NCBI GenBank assembly: GCA_001971685.1
Contig: CP019326.1
Span: forward strand, 1,116,001 to 1,180,000
Length of the DNA: 64,000 nt
Source of the DNA: Halomonas sp. 1513
GTDB taxonomy: Bacteria; Pseudomonadota; Gammaproteobacteria; Pseudomonadales; Halomonadaceae
Reading direction: 5' to 3'
Both the position numbers and the translations under genes were made by a program. This document shows positions 37,494 to 47,624 of the stretch, piece by piece. Positions within the stretch are counted from its first letter, which is position 1; each line of letters starts with the position of its first letter. Below the pieces are notes generated by a model. It searched no databases and was not told the DNA's origin. It saw only the letters and a list, made by a program, of their open reading frames with translations.

Positions 37494-38446
37494 AGCGTTA
37501 TACGTCCGTGTTTCTCAAGGGTGCCGGGATGGGCGCAGCCGATGCGGTGCCCGGCGTCTCCGGGGGCACCATCGCCTTTGTCACCGGCATCTACGAGGAG
37601 CTGATCCATTCGATCAAGCAGTTTGGCCCCAGCGCCTTCGTTGCCTGGCGGCGAGGCGGCCTGGTCCAGCTCGCCATCCATCTCAACCTGAGATTTGTGA
37701 TACCGCTGGTGCTGGGCATTGCCGCCAGCCTGATCAGTGTTGCGCATCTAGTGGTGTGGCTGATGGAGGCGCAGCCGGTGCTGCTGGATGCCTTCTTCTT
37801 CGGCCTGGTGGCCGCGTCGGCCTGGGTGGTGAGCCGCAGCCTGCCGGACTGGCGGCTGTGGCATATCCTGCCGCTGGTGGGGGGACTGCTGCTGGCCAGG
37901 GCCCTGCCGGCACTGATGCCGCTCATCCAACTGCTCGGTGCCGACTACCTGATGCTGGTGGTGGGCGGCGCGATCGCCATCAGCGCGATGCTGCTGCCCG
38001 GGGTGTCGGGCAGCTTCCTGCTGCTGACCATGGGCCTGTATGGCCCGGTCATGGCCGGCATTCGTGGCTTCGATCTGACCCTGATCCTGCAGTTCGGCGC
38101 CGGCTGCGCGCTGGGGCTGTTCTTCTTTTCGCGACTGTTGTCGTGGTTGCTGCGCGCCTACCACACCGCCACCCTGCAGCTGCTGATCGGCTTCATTGTC
38201 GGCTCGCTGCCGCTGCTGTGGCCATGGCGTGAACTGGTCAGCTACCGCTTGGGCGCAGGCGATCAGATGATTCCGCTGGACTACCGCTACTTGCTGCCCG
38301 GCGACTACGCCGTGCTCGTCGGGGGTTCGGCACAATTGATTCCCGCGCTGGCCTTGATGCTGGCGGGGCTGTTATTGGTGTTGGCGATCAGCCGTGGGAA
38401 CCAGGCCCCGGCGCGCCGGCATGAGGAGGAAGGTTCCGATGCGTAA
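37490..38446 (+). CDS. DUF368 polytopic membrane protein
   Basis: A 318-residue integral membrane protein with about eight to nine hydrophobic helices and the DUF368 signatures GMGAADAVPGVSGGTIAFVTGIYE near the start (given as GAADAVPGVSGG) and AMLLPGVSGSFLLLTMGLY in the middle, two inverted copies of a PGVSG motif. DUF368 proteins have been linked to polyprenyl-phosphate recycling in other bacteria; that role is not shown here. Translation most likely begins at a TTG at 37490, with AAGGAG eight bases before it, overlapping the pcm stop as TTGA. It ends inside nlpD. Confidence 0.85.
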   Translation: MKRYTSVFLKGAGMGAADAVPGVSGGTIAFVTGIYEELIHSIKQFGPSAFVAWRRGGLVQLAIHLNLRFVIPLVLGIAASLISVAHLVVWLMEAQPVLLDAFFFGLVAASAWVVSRSLPDWRLWHILPLVGGLLLARALPALMPLIQLLGADYLMLVVGGAIAISAMLLPGVSGSFLLLTMGLYGPVMAGIRGFDLTLILQFGAGCALGLFFFSRLLSWLLRAYHTATLQLLIGFIVGSLPLLWPWRELVSYRLGAGDQMIPLDYRYLLPGDYAVLVGGSAQLIPALALMLAGLLLVLAISRGNQAPARRHEEEGSDA

Positions 38447-39626
38447 GGCTTTACTCGTATCCGCCGTGGCGCTGGCCATGACCGGCTGTGCGGCACAGCA
38501 GGGCGGCGATACCCAGCGCGTGCAGGTGCGCGATTTGACCATGAGCCGCGAGCAGTCGCCGGCCAGCCAGTACACCGTGGAAGCCGGTGATACCCTCTAC
38601 GGCATTGCCTGGCGCCACGACATGGACTTTCGTGAGCTGGCCCAGCTCAACGATATCGGCCCTCCCTATCGGCTACAGCCGGGGCAGCAGCTGCGCCTGG
38701 CCGAAGGCGCCCAGGTCGAGAGCCGCGACGGCGAGCGCCAGCGCGGCGTGCAGGTCAGCGGGGCCGTGGACGTCGACCAGCAGGACGGCGACCTGAGCTG
38801 GCTGGCGCCGGATGAGGCGACCATCGAGCGCAACCGCCGCCTCACGGCGCAGCCGCTGGAGGATTCCGGCACCAGCGCCGAAGCCCTGGAGGGCGCGGCA
38901 ATGGCCGGCACCGTTGAGGCCCCCAGCGATGCGCCGGGGCCGCTATTCGACTACTCGAGCCCCGGCGCCGACGGCCGCTTGAGCGAGCGCGATCAAGCCG
39001 AACGCGAGGCCCTGGCGCGCGAGCAGGCTGAGCGTGAGCAAGCCGAGCGCGATGCCGCACCGACTGAGGTGGCCGTGGCGGCCAGCGAGGAGGCGGGCAC
39101 CGACCCCGAGCCCGATCCCCAACCCCAGGTCAGTGACACACAGCCGTCATCGACCAGCGGCGATACTCAGGATAGCGACGCCGGCACCGCGGTGGCGGGG
39201 CAGGCCGAGAGGCCTTCCAGCGAGCGCAGCCAGCGCAGCTACACGCCGGTGGCCGAGGTCGACTGGCAGTGGCCGGCGGACGGTGAATTGATCGGTCGTT
39301 TCGGCGAGGGCGGCAGCATTACCGCCGGCATTGATATCGGCGGACAAAAGGGGCAACCTGTCAAGGCAGCAGGTCCCGGCATCGTGGTGTATGCGGGTAG
39401 TGGCGTACGCGGCTACGGCAACCTGATCCTCCTCAAGCACAATGATGAGTATCTCAGCGCCTATGCCCATAACGACACGCTCAGCGTGGCCGAGAACGAC
39501 GTGGTCGAAGCCGGTGAAACCATCGCCACCATGGGCGACACCGATGCCGACAGCGTCAAGTTGCACTTCGAGGTGCGCCGCAACGGCCAGCCTCAGGACC
39601 CCCTGGATTATTTGCCATCGCGCTGA
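38439..39626 (+). CDS. nlpD: LysM/M23 lipoprotein NlpD (amidase activator)
   Basis: A 395-residue envelope lipoprotein. The signal ends at AMTGC (about residue 17). The LysM peptidoglycan-binding domain covers about residues 45-90 (YTVEAGDTLYGIAW). A long low-complexity linker follows with REQAEREQAERD repeats, then a C-terminal M23/LytM domain (about 280-395). In the LytM domain the first metal ligand is lost (AGIDIGG, no His), as in E. coli NlpD, so it should be an activator of the septal amidase AmiC, not a peptidase. It overlaps the DUF368 gene by 8 bases, with AGGAGGAAGG as ribosome site. The rpoS promoter often lies inside nlpD. Confidence 0.93.
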   Translation: MRKALLVSAVALAMTGCAAQQGGDTQRVQVRDLTMSREQSPASQYTVEAGDTLYGIAWRHDMDFRELAQLNDIGPPYRLQPGQQLRLAEGAQVESRDGERQRGVQVSGAVDVDQQDGDLSWLAPDEATIERNRRLTAQPLEDSGTSAEALEGAAMAGTVEAPSDAPGPLFDYSSPGADGRLSERDQAEREALAREQAEREQAERDAAPTEVAVAASEEAGTDPEPDPQPQVSDTQPSSTSGDTQDSDAGTAVAGQAERPSSERSQRSYTPVAEVDWQWPADGELIGRFGEGGSITAGIDIGGQKGQPVKAAGPGIVVYAGSGVRGYGNLILLKHNDEYLSAYAHNDTLSVAENDVVEAGETIATMGDTDADSVKLHFEVRRNGQPQDPLDYLPSR

Positions 39627-39729
39627 TGTCGATGGCCCGCGGTACAACAACAACAGACAGCGGCGGCTCACGTTCGTGATGCCCGATGAGTCGCCGGCAT
39701 GACCGGGCAGTGCACAACGGGGTAGTGAT

Positions 39730-40710
39730 ATGAGCATGATCGAACAGGACCTTCAGGACGTCGACAACGCCGAGGTAGAGATCGTCGACGACGTCATTGA
39801 CGACGAGGAAGTCACCAGTGCCAAGGAAGAGCAGGAGTTCGAAAAGGCCCTCAATCGTGAGGAAAACACCTATCACCACAGCCTCGATGCGACCCAGATC
39901 TACCTCAACGAGATCGGTTTCTCGCCGCTGCTGACCCCCGAAGAAGAGGTGCATTACGGCCGCCTGGCCCAGGCCGGCGACCCTGCCGGTCGGGCGCGCA
40001 TGATCGAGTCCAACCTGCGCCTGGTGGTCAAGATCGCCCGGCGCTACCTCAACCGTGGCCTGTCGCTGCTCGACCTGATCGAGGAGGGCAACCTGGGCCT
40101 GATCCGCGCGGTAGAGAAGTTCGATCCCGAGCGCGGCTTCCGCTTCTCGACCTACGCTACCTGGTGGATTCGCCAGACCATCGAACGGGCGCTGATGAAC
40201 CAGACGCGCACCATTCGCCTGCCGATCCACGTGGTCAAGGAACTCAACATCTACCTGCGTGCCGCGCGCGAGCTGACCCAGAAGCTCGATCACGAGGCGA
40301 CCGCCGAGGAGATCGCAGACTTCCTCGACAAGCCGGTGGCCACGGTCAAGAAGATGCTGGGGCTTAACGAGCGGGTCTCCTCGGTGGACTATCCGATGGG
40401 CGGCGAGAGCGACAAGCCACTGATCGAGACGCTGACCGACGACAACGACCTGGGGCCCGAGTCGTCGCTGGTCGACGTCGACGTCAAGCAGCACGTCGAC
40501 GAGTGGCTGGCCGAACTCACCGAGAAGCAGATGGAAGTGGTGGTGCGCCGCTTCGGCCTGCGCGGCCATGAGGCGGCGACCCTCGAAGAGGTCGGTGAGG
40601 AGATCGGCCTGACCCGCGAGCGCGTGCGCCAGATCCAGGTCGAGGCACTCAAGAAGCTGCGGCGCATGCTCGAGAAGCAGGGGTTGTCGCTGGACGCCAT
40701 CTTCGAGTGA
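39730..40710 (+). CDS. rpoS: RNA polymerase sigma factor RpoS
   Basis: A 326-residue general-stress sigma-70-family factor. An acidic N-terminus ([12 protein letters not shown]) is followed by region 1.2 (LYLNEIG-type, seen as [12 protein letters not shown]), region 2 ([20 protein letters not shown] then [16 protein letters not shown] and [16 protein letters not shown]), region 3 ([11 protein letters not shown]) and region 4 with the -35-binding helix [19 protein letters not shown]. The position after nlpD is the classical one. A 103-base leader precedes it. A GC hairpin at 40736 probably terminates transcription. Confidence 0.97.
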   Translation: MSMIEQDLQDVDNAEVEIVDDVIDDEEVTSAKEEQEFEKALNREENTYHHSLDATQIYLNEIGFSPLLTPEEEVHYGRLAQAGDPAGRARMIESNLRLVVKIARRYLNRGLSLLDLIEEGNLGLIRAVEKFDPERGFRFSTYATWWIRQTIERALMNQTRTIRLPIHVVKELNIYLRAARELTQKLDHEATAEEIADFLDKPVATVKKMLGLNERVSSVDYPMGGESDKPLIETLTDDNDLGPESSLVDVDVKQHVDEWLAELTEKQMEVVVRRFGLRGHEAATLEEVGEEIGLTRERVRQIQVEALKKLRRMLEKQGLSLDAIFE

Positions 40711-40735
40711 CGGTGACCGAAAACGATGCTCTCAG

Positions 40736-40759
40736 CGCGGGTGGCCAAGGCCGCCCGCG
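40736..40759 (+). terminator. Hairpin after rpoS
   Basis: CGCGGGTGGCC-AA-GGCCGCCCGCG forms an 11-base-pair stem with one G-T pair, followed by TTGCATGTTATTT, a partly T-rich tail. Confidence 0.5.
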
Positions 40760-40863
40760 TTGCATGTTATTTGCACCTCGCCAGGCGATGATTGCCGAGA
40801 GACGCCTTGCACACCCGTCATGCGCCGCTGGCTGGCGACACGGGGCATACCGCTAAGGACCGA

Positions 40864-42339
40864 ATGAGAACCGCCATGACATCCAATCGCACTTCCCCGT
40901 TTCCTGCCCGGCGCTGGCTGGTGCTGTTGATCGGTCTGGCCGCAGCGCCGGCCCAGGCCACCGACCTGCTCAGCGTGGCTCGCGATGCACTGCTCAATGA
41001 TGCCGGGCTGGCCTCGGCGCGGGCCGAGCTGGAGCGGGTTGGCGCCGGCCGCGACGTCGAGCGCGGCGGTCTGCTGCCGCAGCTCAGCGCCGGCTCGAGC
41101 CTGACACACAACCGCACCTATTCATCCCAGGGGCGCGGTGGTCAGGTGGGGGACCCTGGCGGTGTCGGCGATGGATTGGTGGTCGACGACGAGCAGGACT
41201 TCAACTCGCTGAGCATCAGCCTGGATGCCAGCCAGGCGCTATATGATGCCAGCCGATTCGCTCAGCTTGAGCGCGCCGAGCGGCTCACCGGCCAGCAGGC
41301 GCTGTCGCTCGAGGTCGCCGAGCAGCAGCTGCTGTTCGATGTGGCCAGCGCCTACTTCGAGATCCTGCGCGCTGCCGATATCCTCGAGGCGCGACGCTCT
41401 CAGGAGACCGCCATCAGTCGCCAGCTGGAGCAGGCCGAGGAGCGCTTCGAGGTCGGCCTGACGGCGATCACCGACGTGTTCGAGGCGCAGGCCTCGTTCG
41501 ACCTGGCGCGGGCCCAGCGGATCGCCGCCGAGAATGCCCTGCAGATCAGTTTCGAGGCCCTAGAGCGCCTCACCGACCAGCGCTATGCGAGCATCGACGG
41601 CCTCTCCGACGAGCTGCCGGTGGAGCCGCCGTCACCGGCCGAGCGCAATGCCTGGGTCGAGATGGCGCTCCTCAACAGCCCCATGCTGATGATGGCCGAA
41701 GCGGGTATCGAGGTGGCGCGTAGCGACCTCGACATCGCCCGCGCCGGGCGTCTGCCGACCCTCGAGGCGTTCGCCAACTACCAGTATTCGGACACCGACC
41801 GCAGCGGCGTGTCGGGTTACAACTCCGACAGCCAGCTGGGGCTGCGCGCCAGCGTGCCGCTCTATACCGGCGGCACCACCAGCGCCCAGATCCGCCAGAA
41901 CACCTTTGGCCTGGAGGTCAGCCAGTACGATTTCGAGGCCCAGCGCCGCGACACCGTGCAGCAGGTGCGTTCGCTGTATACCCAGGTCAGCAACGATGTG
42001 GAGACCGTCGAGGCGCGGCGTCAGGCGATCGCCTCCAATCAGAGTGCGCTGGATGCGACACGCTCCGGCTACGAGGTCGGCACGCGCAATATCGTCGATG
42101 TGCTCAACGCCGAGCAGAACCTGTTCAACGCCATCGCCGACTACGCCGAGGCGCGCTATGACTACGTGCTGGGACTGCTCGAGCTGCGCCAGCAGTCCGG
42201 CACCCTCGACGGCGAGGCGATCCAGGGGGTGAACCAATGGCTCGATGCCAGTCAGGGGATCTCCCTGGATCTGCCCGACGAGGCGGGTGACGATCACCCG
42301 GCGATGAATATCGGCACGCGCCCCGCGCCGCCCGCCTGA
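40864..42339 (+). CDS. TolC-family outer-membrane channel
   Basis: A 491-residue TolC-type protein with a cleavable signal peptide (hydrophobic stretch ending APAQA) and no lipobox Cys, unlike the OprM-type channel at 12824. Two outer-membrane-efflux repeats are present. The first holds SLDASQALYDASRFAQLERAE in the TolC style; the second holds RASVPLYTGGTTSAQIRQ, the beta-barrel strand followed by the coiled-coil, and YEVGTRNIVDVLNAEQNLF, the characteristic TolC hairpin. It serves export by type I secretion or efflux pumps. The ATG at 40864 has AAGGA four bases before; 40876 is an alternative start. It stands alone downstream of rpoS. Confidence 0.92.
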   Translation: MRTAMTSNRTSPFPARRWLVLLIGLAAAPAQATDLLSVARDALLNDAGLASARAELERVGAGRDVERGGLLPQLSAGSSLTHNRTYSSQGRGGQVGDPGGVGDGLVVDDEQDFNSLSISLDASQALYDASRFAQLERAERLTGQQALSLEVAEQQLLFDVASAYFEILRAADILEARRSQETAISRQLEQAEERFEVGLTAITDVFEAQASFDLARAQRIAAENALQISFEALERLTDQRYASIDGLSDELPVEPPSPAERNAWVEMALLNSPMLMMAEAGIEVARSDLDIARAGRLPTLEAFANYQYSDTDRSGVSGYNSDSQLGLRASVPLYTGGTTSAQIRQNTFGLEVSQYDFEAQRRDTVQQVRSLYTQVSNDVETVEARRQAIASNQSALDATRSGYEVGTRNIVDVLNAEQNLFNAIADYAEARYDYVLGLLELRQQSGTLDGEAIQGVNQWLDASQGISLDLPDEAGDDHPAMNIGTRPAPPA

Positions 42340-42380
42340 TGGGGCGTTGTTCTTTTTATTGCTTTAAAAGCAGTCCAAGG

Positions 42381-42414
42381 CGCCATATTTTCTCCAAAAT
42401 ATGGCGTTTTATTT
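42381..42414 (+). terminator. Intrinsic terminator after tolC-like gene
   Basis: A perfect 11-base-pair stem (CGCCATATTTT / AAAATATGGCG) with loop CTCC, followed by TTTTATTT. Its AT-rich stem contrasts with the GC-rich surroundings. Confidence 0.9.
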
Positions 42415-42476
42415 CGTGTAATTGCCATGGGAATGCCAAATAATCATGGCGTTCATTTCATGCGTGGGAGCCCCTG

Positions 42477-43577
42477 ATGGCCCGTCCGTTGATCGCCGAT
42501 ATCGACCTCGACGCGCTGCGTCACAACTACTGCCTGGCGCGGGATCTGGCCCCGCACAGTCGGGCCGTCGCCGTGCTCAAGGCCGATGCTTATGGCCATG
42601 GCCTGGTATCCTGTGCCAAGGCGCTGGTGGAGCTGGCGCCGGCGCTGGCGGTGGCCTGCATCGAGGAGGCCGAGACGCTGCGTGCAGCGGGGATCGAGAC
42701 GCCGATCATGCTGCTCGAGGGCTTCTTCGAGGCCGCCGAACTGGAGCGCATCGAGGCCCTCGGGCTGTGGACGGCGGTGCACAGCGCCTGGCAGGTCGAT
42801 GCGCTGCTCGCCTATCGCCCGGCGCGGCCGTTGCCGGTGTGGGTCAAGGTCGATTCGGGGATGCATCGGCTGGGCTTTCCTCCCGCGCAGCTGGCCGCTC
42901 AGTGGGCGCGGCTCGCGGCGGCCGATGATCGGGTCTGCGACCTGCATTTGATGAGCCATTTCGCTACCGCCGACAGCCTCGATCCGGGCTATTTTCGGCA
43001 CCAGCTTGGCCTCTTGAAGACCCTCGCCGCACAGCTCGATGCTCCCACCTGCCTGGCCAACTCCCCGGCCACGCTGGCCTGGCCCGAGGCCCACGGGGCC
43101 TGGAACCGTCCCGGCGTGATGCTCTACGGCAGCGACCCGCTCGAGGCGGCCAGCGATGCCAGCCGCCGTCTGGCCCCGGTGATGACGCTGCGCTCCGAGA
43201 TCATTGCCCTGCGCGAGCTGGAGGCGGGCGAGCCGGTGGGTTACGGCGGTCGCTGGCGGTCGCCGCGACGCTCGCGGATCGCCGTGGTGGCCTGCGGCTA
43301 CGGGGATGGCTACGACCGCCACGCCGAGGACGGTACCCCCGTGCTGGTCAATGGCCAGCGCTGCGCCCTCGCTGGCAAGGTGTCGATGGATATGCTGACG
43401 GTGGATGTGACCGACGTTGCCGACGCCGATATCGGCAGCGAGGTGGTGCTGTGGGGCCGGGCCCGCAACGGCGCGCTATTGTCGGTGGACGAGGTGGCGC
43501 GCCACTGTGCCACGATCAGCTATACCCTGCTCACCGGGGTGCTGCCGAGGGTCCCGAGACGGTATCATGGCGGCTGA
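42477..43577 (+). CDS. alr: Alanine racemase
   Basis: A 366-residue PLP enzyme making D-alanine for peptidoglycan. The PLP Lys is in VLKADAYGHG (about residue 38), substrate-proximal segments LMSHFATAD and NSPATLAWPEAH follow, and the catalytic Tyr region is VACGYGDGYDR; the C-terminal SMDMLTVDVTD is typical. The ATG at 42477 follows GGGAGCCCCTG. It is preceded by a good terminator, so it has its own promoter, and it runs to the start of an acyltransferase gene. The length is that of the family. Whether it is the biosynthetic or a catabolic paralogue cannot be told from one gene. Confidence 0.95.
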   Translation: MARPLIADIDLDALRHNYCLARDLAPHSRAVAVLKADAYGHGLVSCAKALVELAPALAVACIEEAETLRAAGIETPIMLLEGFFEAAELERIEALGLWTAVHSAWQVDALLAYRPARPLPVWVKVDSGMHRLGFPPAQLAAQWARLAAADDRVCDLHLMSHFATADSLDPGYFRHQLGLLKTLAAQLDAPTCLANSPATLAWPEAHGAWNRPGVMLYGSDPLEAASDASRRLAPVMTLRSEIIALRELEAGEPVGYGGRWRSPRRSRIAVVACGYGDGYDRHAEDGTPVLVNGQRCALAGKVSMDMLTVDVTDVADADIGSEVVLWGRARNGALLSVDEVARHCATISYTLLTGVLPRVPRRYHGG

Positions 43578-43596
43578 TTTCAGCTGCGAGACCACC

Positions 43597-44511
43597 ATGT
43601 CCAAGGATGCTCCCTCGTCGTTCCTCCACCCACGCTACTGGGGTGCCGCACTCGCCATCGGTCTGATGCGCGTTGGTGCCTGGCTGCCGTGGCGGCTCAA
43701 GCTGGCCGTCGGGCGCACTATCGGCTGGCTCGCCTGGCGTCTGGCCAAGCGCCGGCGGCGTATCACCGAGACCAATATCGCGCTGTGCTTTCCCGAGCTC
43801 GACGCCGACGCCCAGCGCCGGCTGGTGCGCGACACCTTCCTGGCCAACGGCATCGGCATTCTCGAGACTGCCACCGGCTGGTGCCGTGACCCGGAGCACC
43901 TGCGCCATCGCGTGACCTTCAAGGGGCAGGAGCACATGGCCAAAGTACAGGCGGAGGGCAAGGGGGCGCTGATCATCGGCGTGCACTTCTCCACCCTGGA
44001 CCTTGGGGGAGCGCTACACTCGCTGTTCTTTCCCGCCGACGTGGTCTATCGCCCCCACAATAACGCGCTGTTCGAACGCTTCATGACCCGCGCCCGCAAG
44101 CGCATCTTTGGCACCGCCATCGATCGCCATGACCTGCGTGGGGTGGTACGACGGATCAAGGCCGGCCATCACGTCTGGTACTCGCCGGATCAGGACTTCG
44201 GCCGCGACGTCAGTGTGTTCGCGCCGTTCTTCGGCGTCGAGGCCGCCTCGATCAAGCTCACCGCCAAGATCGCCCGCATGACCGGCGCGCCGGTAATGCC
44301 GCTGATGTTCCACCGCAACCCGGACAATCGCACCTACACCCTCGAGTACCTGCCGCCGCTGGAGAACTTCCCCAGCGGCGATGAGGTTGCCGACGCGGCG
44401 CGCATCAACGCCTTTATCGAGGCGGCGATACGCAAGCACCCCGAGCAGTACCTGTGGCTGCATCGGCGCTTCAAGACCCGCCCGGAGGGCGAGCCGTCGC
44501 TGTATTCGTAA
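43597..44511 (+). CDS. Lipid A late acyltransferase (LpxL/LpxM family)
   Basis: A 304-residue inner-membrane enzyme adding a secondary acyl chain to lipid A. The N-terminal hydrophobic segment follows FLHPRYWGAA. The catalytic HX4D motif is GVHFSTLDLG (about residue 130), and the YRPHNN and SPDQDFGRDVSVFAPFFGV segments are shared by LpxL, LpxM and LpxP; which acyl position is used is uncertain. MSKDAPSSF at 43597 is the likely start; an ATG at 43567 overlapping the alr stop is an alternative. It lies 19 bases after alr and is probably co-transcribed. Confidence 0.9.
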   Translation: MSKDAPSSFLHPRYWGAALAIGLMRVGAWLPWRLKLAVGRTIGWLAWRLAKRRRRITETNIALCFPELDADAQRRLVRDTFLANGIGILETATGWCRDPEHLRHRVTFKGQEHMAKVQAEGKGALIIGVHFSTLDLGGALHSLFFPADVVYRPHNNALFERFMTRARKRIFGTAIDRHDLRGVVRRIKAGHHVWYSPDQDFGRDVSVFAPFFGVEAASIKLTAKIARMTGAPVMPLMFHRNPDNRTYTLEYLPPLENFPSGDEVADAARINAFIEAAIRKHPEQYLWLHRRFKTRPEGEPSLYS

Positions 44512-44666
44512 CCGAGTGTCAGGCGCCGGCTTACCCAAGCTGACTTGACGCGTCGGTCAATACGTACAAGGCTAGTAGTCGATGGCCGACAGGACGATGT
44601 CGGTCGATGAGCGTACCGGGTCGCCATTCGGATCCGGAGGATCGATAACCGAGGAAAGGAGTTCCC

Positions 44667-44822
44667 ATGCTTGGCAACGCCATGCTGTTTCTGATCATTG
44701 CCGTGATCGCCGCCGTACTCGGCTTCAGCGGCATCGCCGGGGTTGCATCGACCATTGCACAGATTCTTTTCGTACTATTTCTGGTGCTATTCGTGGTCTC
44801 GCTGATTCGCGGTAGGCGCTGA
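44667..44822 (+). CDS. DUF1328 small membrane protein (YtjA family)
   Basis: A 51-residue, almost wholly hydrophobic protein with two membrane helices (about 5-24 and 30-47) and a basic end, [21 protein letters not shown] is the DUF1328/YtjA pattern. Members are often induced by envelope or osmotic stress, but the function is unknown. AAAGGAG precedes the ATG by a good distance. It is flanked by the acyltransferase gene and a bidirectional terminator shared with the convergent ettA. Confidence 0.85.
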   Translation: MLGNAMLFLIIAVIAAVLGFSGIAGVASTIAQILFVLFLVLFVVSLIRGRR

Positions 44823-44860
44823 CCCTCGAGGCATGCCCGGCTCGCCCAGAGGGCGATAAC

Positions 44861-44892
44861 CACAAGGCCCCGCCATTCGGCGGGGCCTTGTG
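44861..44892. terminator. Bidirectional terminator between ytjA-like gene and ettA
   Basis: A 14-base-pair perfect stem (CACAAGGCCCCGCC and complement) with an ATTC loop lies between two convergent stop codons. Confidence 0.8.
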
Positions 44893-44910
44893 TGTTTCAG
44901 CAGGACACGA

Positions 44911-46572
<1,662 letters not shown>

Positions 46573-46680
46573 GGGATTCCATCTAAGTTGCGGGGTTTCA
46601 GTGGCCACGATGATAGTGGCCGGGGCGGCGAATGGCCAGTTTACCCAGTGGCGCCGCCCATGATGATGCCTCGCTTGGCG

Positions 46681-46899
46681 CTACTCTTCTTCGTCGTCGA
46701 GCCGCCAGTCGTCCTCGATGGCACGCTTGAGGCGTCGCTCCTCGAGCAGGCTCTCGACCTGGCGGCGGGCGCGTAGCGTATCGGCACGCGATGCGTTGCG
46801 AGTGCGGCCCTCCTGCTCCGGCGGATAGCGCTCGTCGTTGACGGCGTCGAAGAAGTCCTGATCGTCGCTGAGGGTGTTGGTGAGATGATCTCGGCGCAT
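46681..46899 (-). CDS. PA3496-family small protein
   Basis: A 72-residue, highly charged protein starting MRRDHLTN. It has an acidic middle and a basic helix ARRQVESLLEERRLKRAIEDDW, the pattern of the PA3496 family (annotated as putative envelope integrity protein in Pseudomonas). The function is not known here. GGAGG sits six bases before the ATG at 46899. The frame is open upstream to 47007, without similarity. It lies 109 bases from the ettA start on the same strand. Confidence 0.75.
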   Translation of the reverse strand: MRRDHLTNTLSDDQDFFDAVNDERYPPEQEGRTRNASRADTLRARRQVESLLEERRLKRAIEDDWRLDDEEE

Positions 46900-47087
46900 G
46901 CGATGCCTCCCATGACCGGTCGAAAGATCGATAGGGCTATCTCGACGATGCTGTCGGGAGATAGCGCTCGACGGCAGTGCGTAGCTGCCACCAGGATGAC
47001 CTGACATCCTGATGGCCTTATAGCCTCGACGGCTGGGCAGGGCAAGGGGGGAAGAGCGGTTTTTTTCGTGGCCCGGGCAGGTGGACC

Positions 47088-47504
47088 TCAGCGGCCCTGT
47101 TCGGCGCGCAGACGCTCGACCTCGAGCTGGGCCTCGACGCGCTCGGTGACGTCCTTCTGAACGCCGATATAGTAGGTCAACTGGTCGGCATCATCGTAGA
47201 CCGGCGTGATCGACAGCTCGTTCCAGAACAGCGTGCCGTCCTTGCGATAGTTACGCAGCACCTCGCGACATGGGCGACCGTCGGCCAGTGCCTGGCGGAT
47301 GTTATCCAGCCCCGGCTGGTCGCGGTCGTCGTTCTGCAGGAAGCGGCAGTCGCGGTACAGGATCTCGTCGGCACTGTAGCCGGTCAGGCGCTCGAAGCCC
47401 TGGTTGACATAGATCAGGATGTTTTCATCACCCTCCTGTTCGGCGACCACGATGCCGTCTTCCGAGGCATCGACGATGCGTTCCAGCAGGGCTGGGCTGA
47501 TCAT
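47088..47504 (-). CDS. Short LOV (blue-light) photoreceptor protein
   Basis: A 138-residue protein made of one LOV-type PAS domain plus short terminal helices and no output domain. The photoactive Cys lies in the flavin motif YRDCRFLQNDDRDQ (canonical NCRFLQ), the isoalloxazine contacts are in NYRKDGTLFWNELSITPV, and the C-terminal YYIGVQKDVTERVE has the conserved Gln. It resembles Pseudomonas putida short LOV proteins of the SB1 type in length and sequence, with which it shares the VDAS-DGIVVAE opening. Blue light should form a flavin-cysteinyl adduct; dimerisation or partner binding is the likely output. The ATG at 47504 matches that family's start. Confidence 0.9.
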   Translation of the reverse strand: MISPALLERIVDASEDGIVVAEQEGDENILIYVNQGFERLTGYSADEILYRDCRFLQNDDRDQPGLDNIRQALADGRPCREVLRNYRKDGTLFWNELSITPVYDDADQLTYYIGVQKDVTERVEAQLEVERLRAEQGR

Positions 47505-47624
47505 GGGCGGTCTCTTCATGCGCGCGCGTTCCTGTCGTACCCGAATTCGTTAACCTTCATCTGGCTACATAATGGCCAGACGCGGCTGGCATTTCAACGT
47601 GTTGGCGTTTTATGGCCCAGGAAC

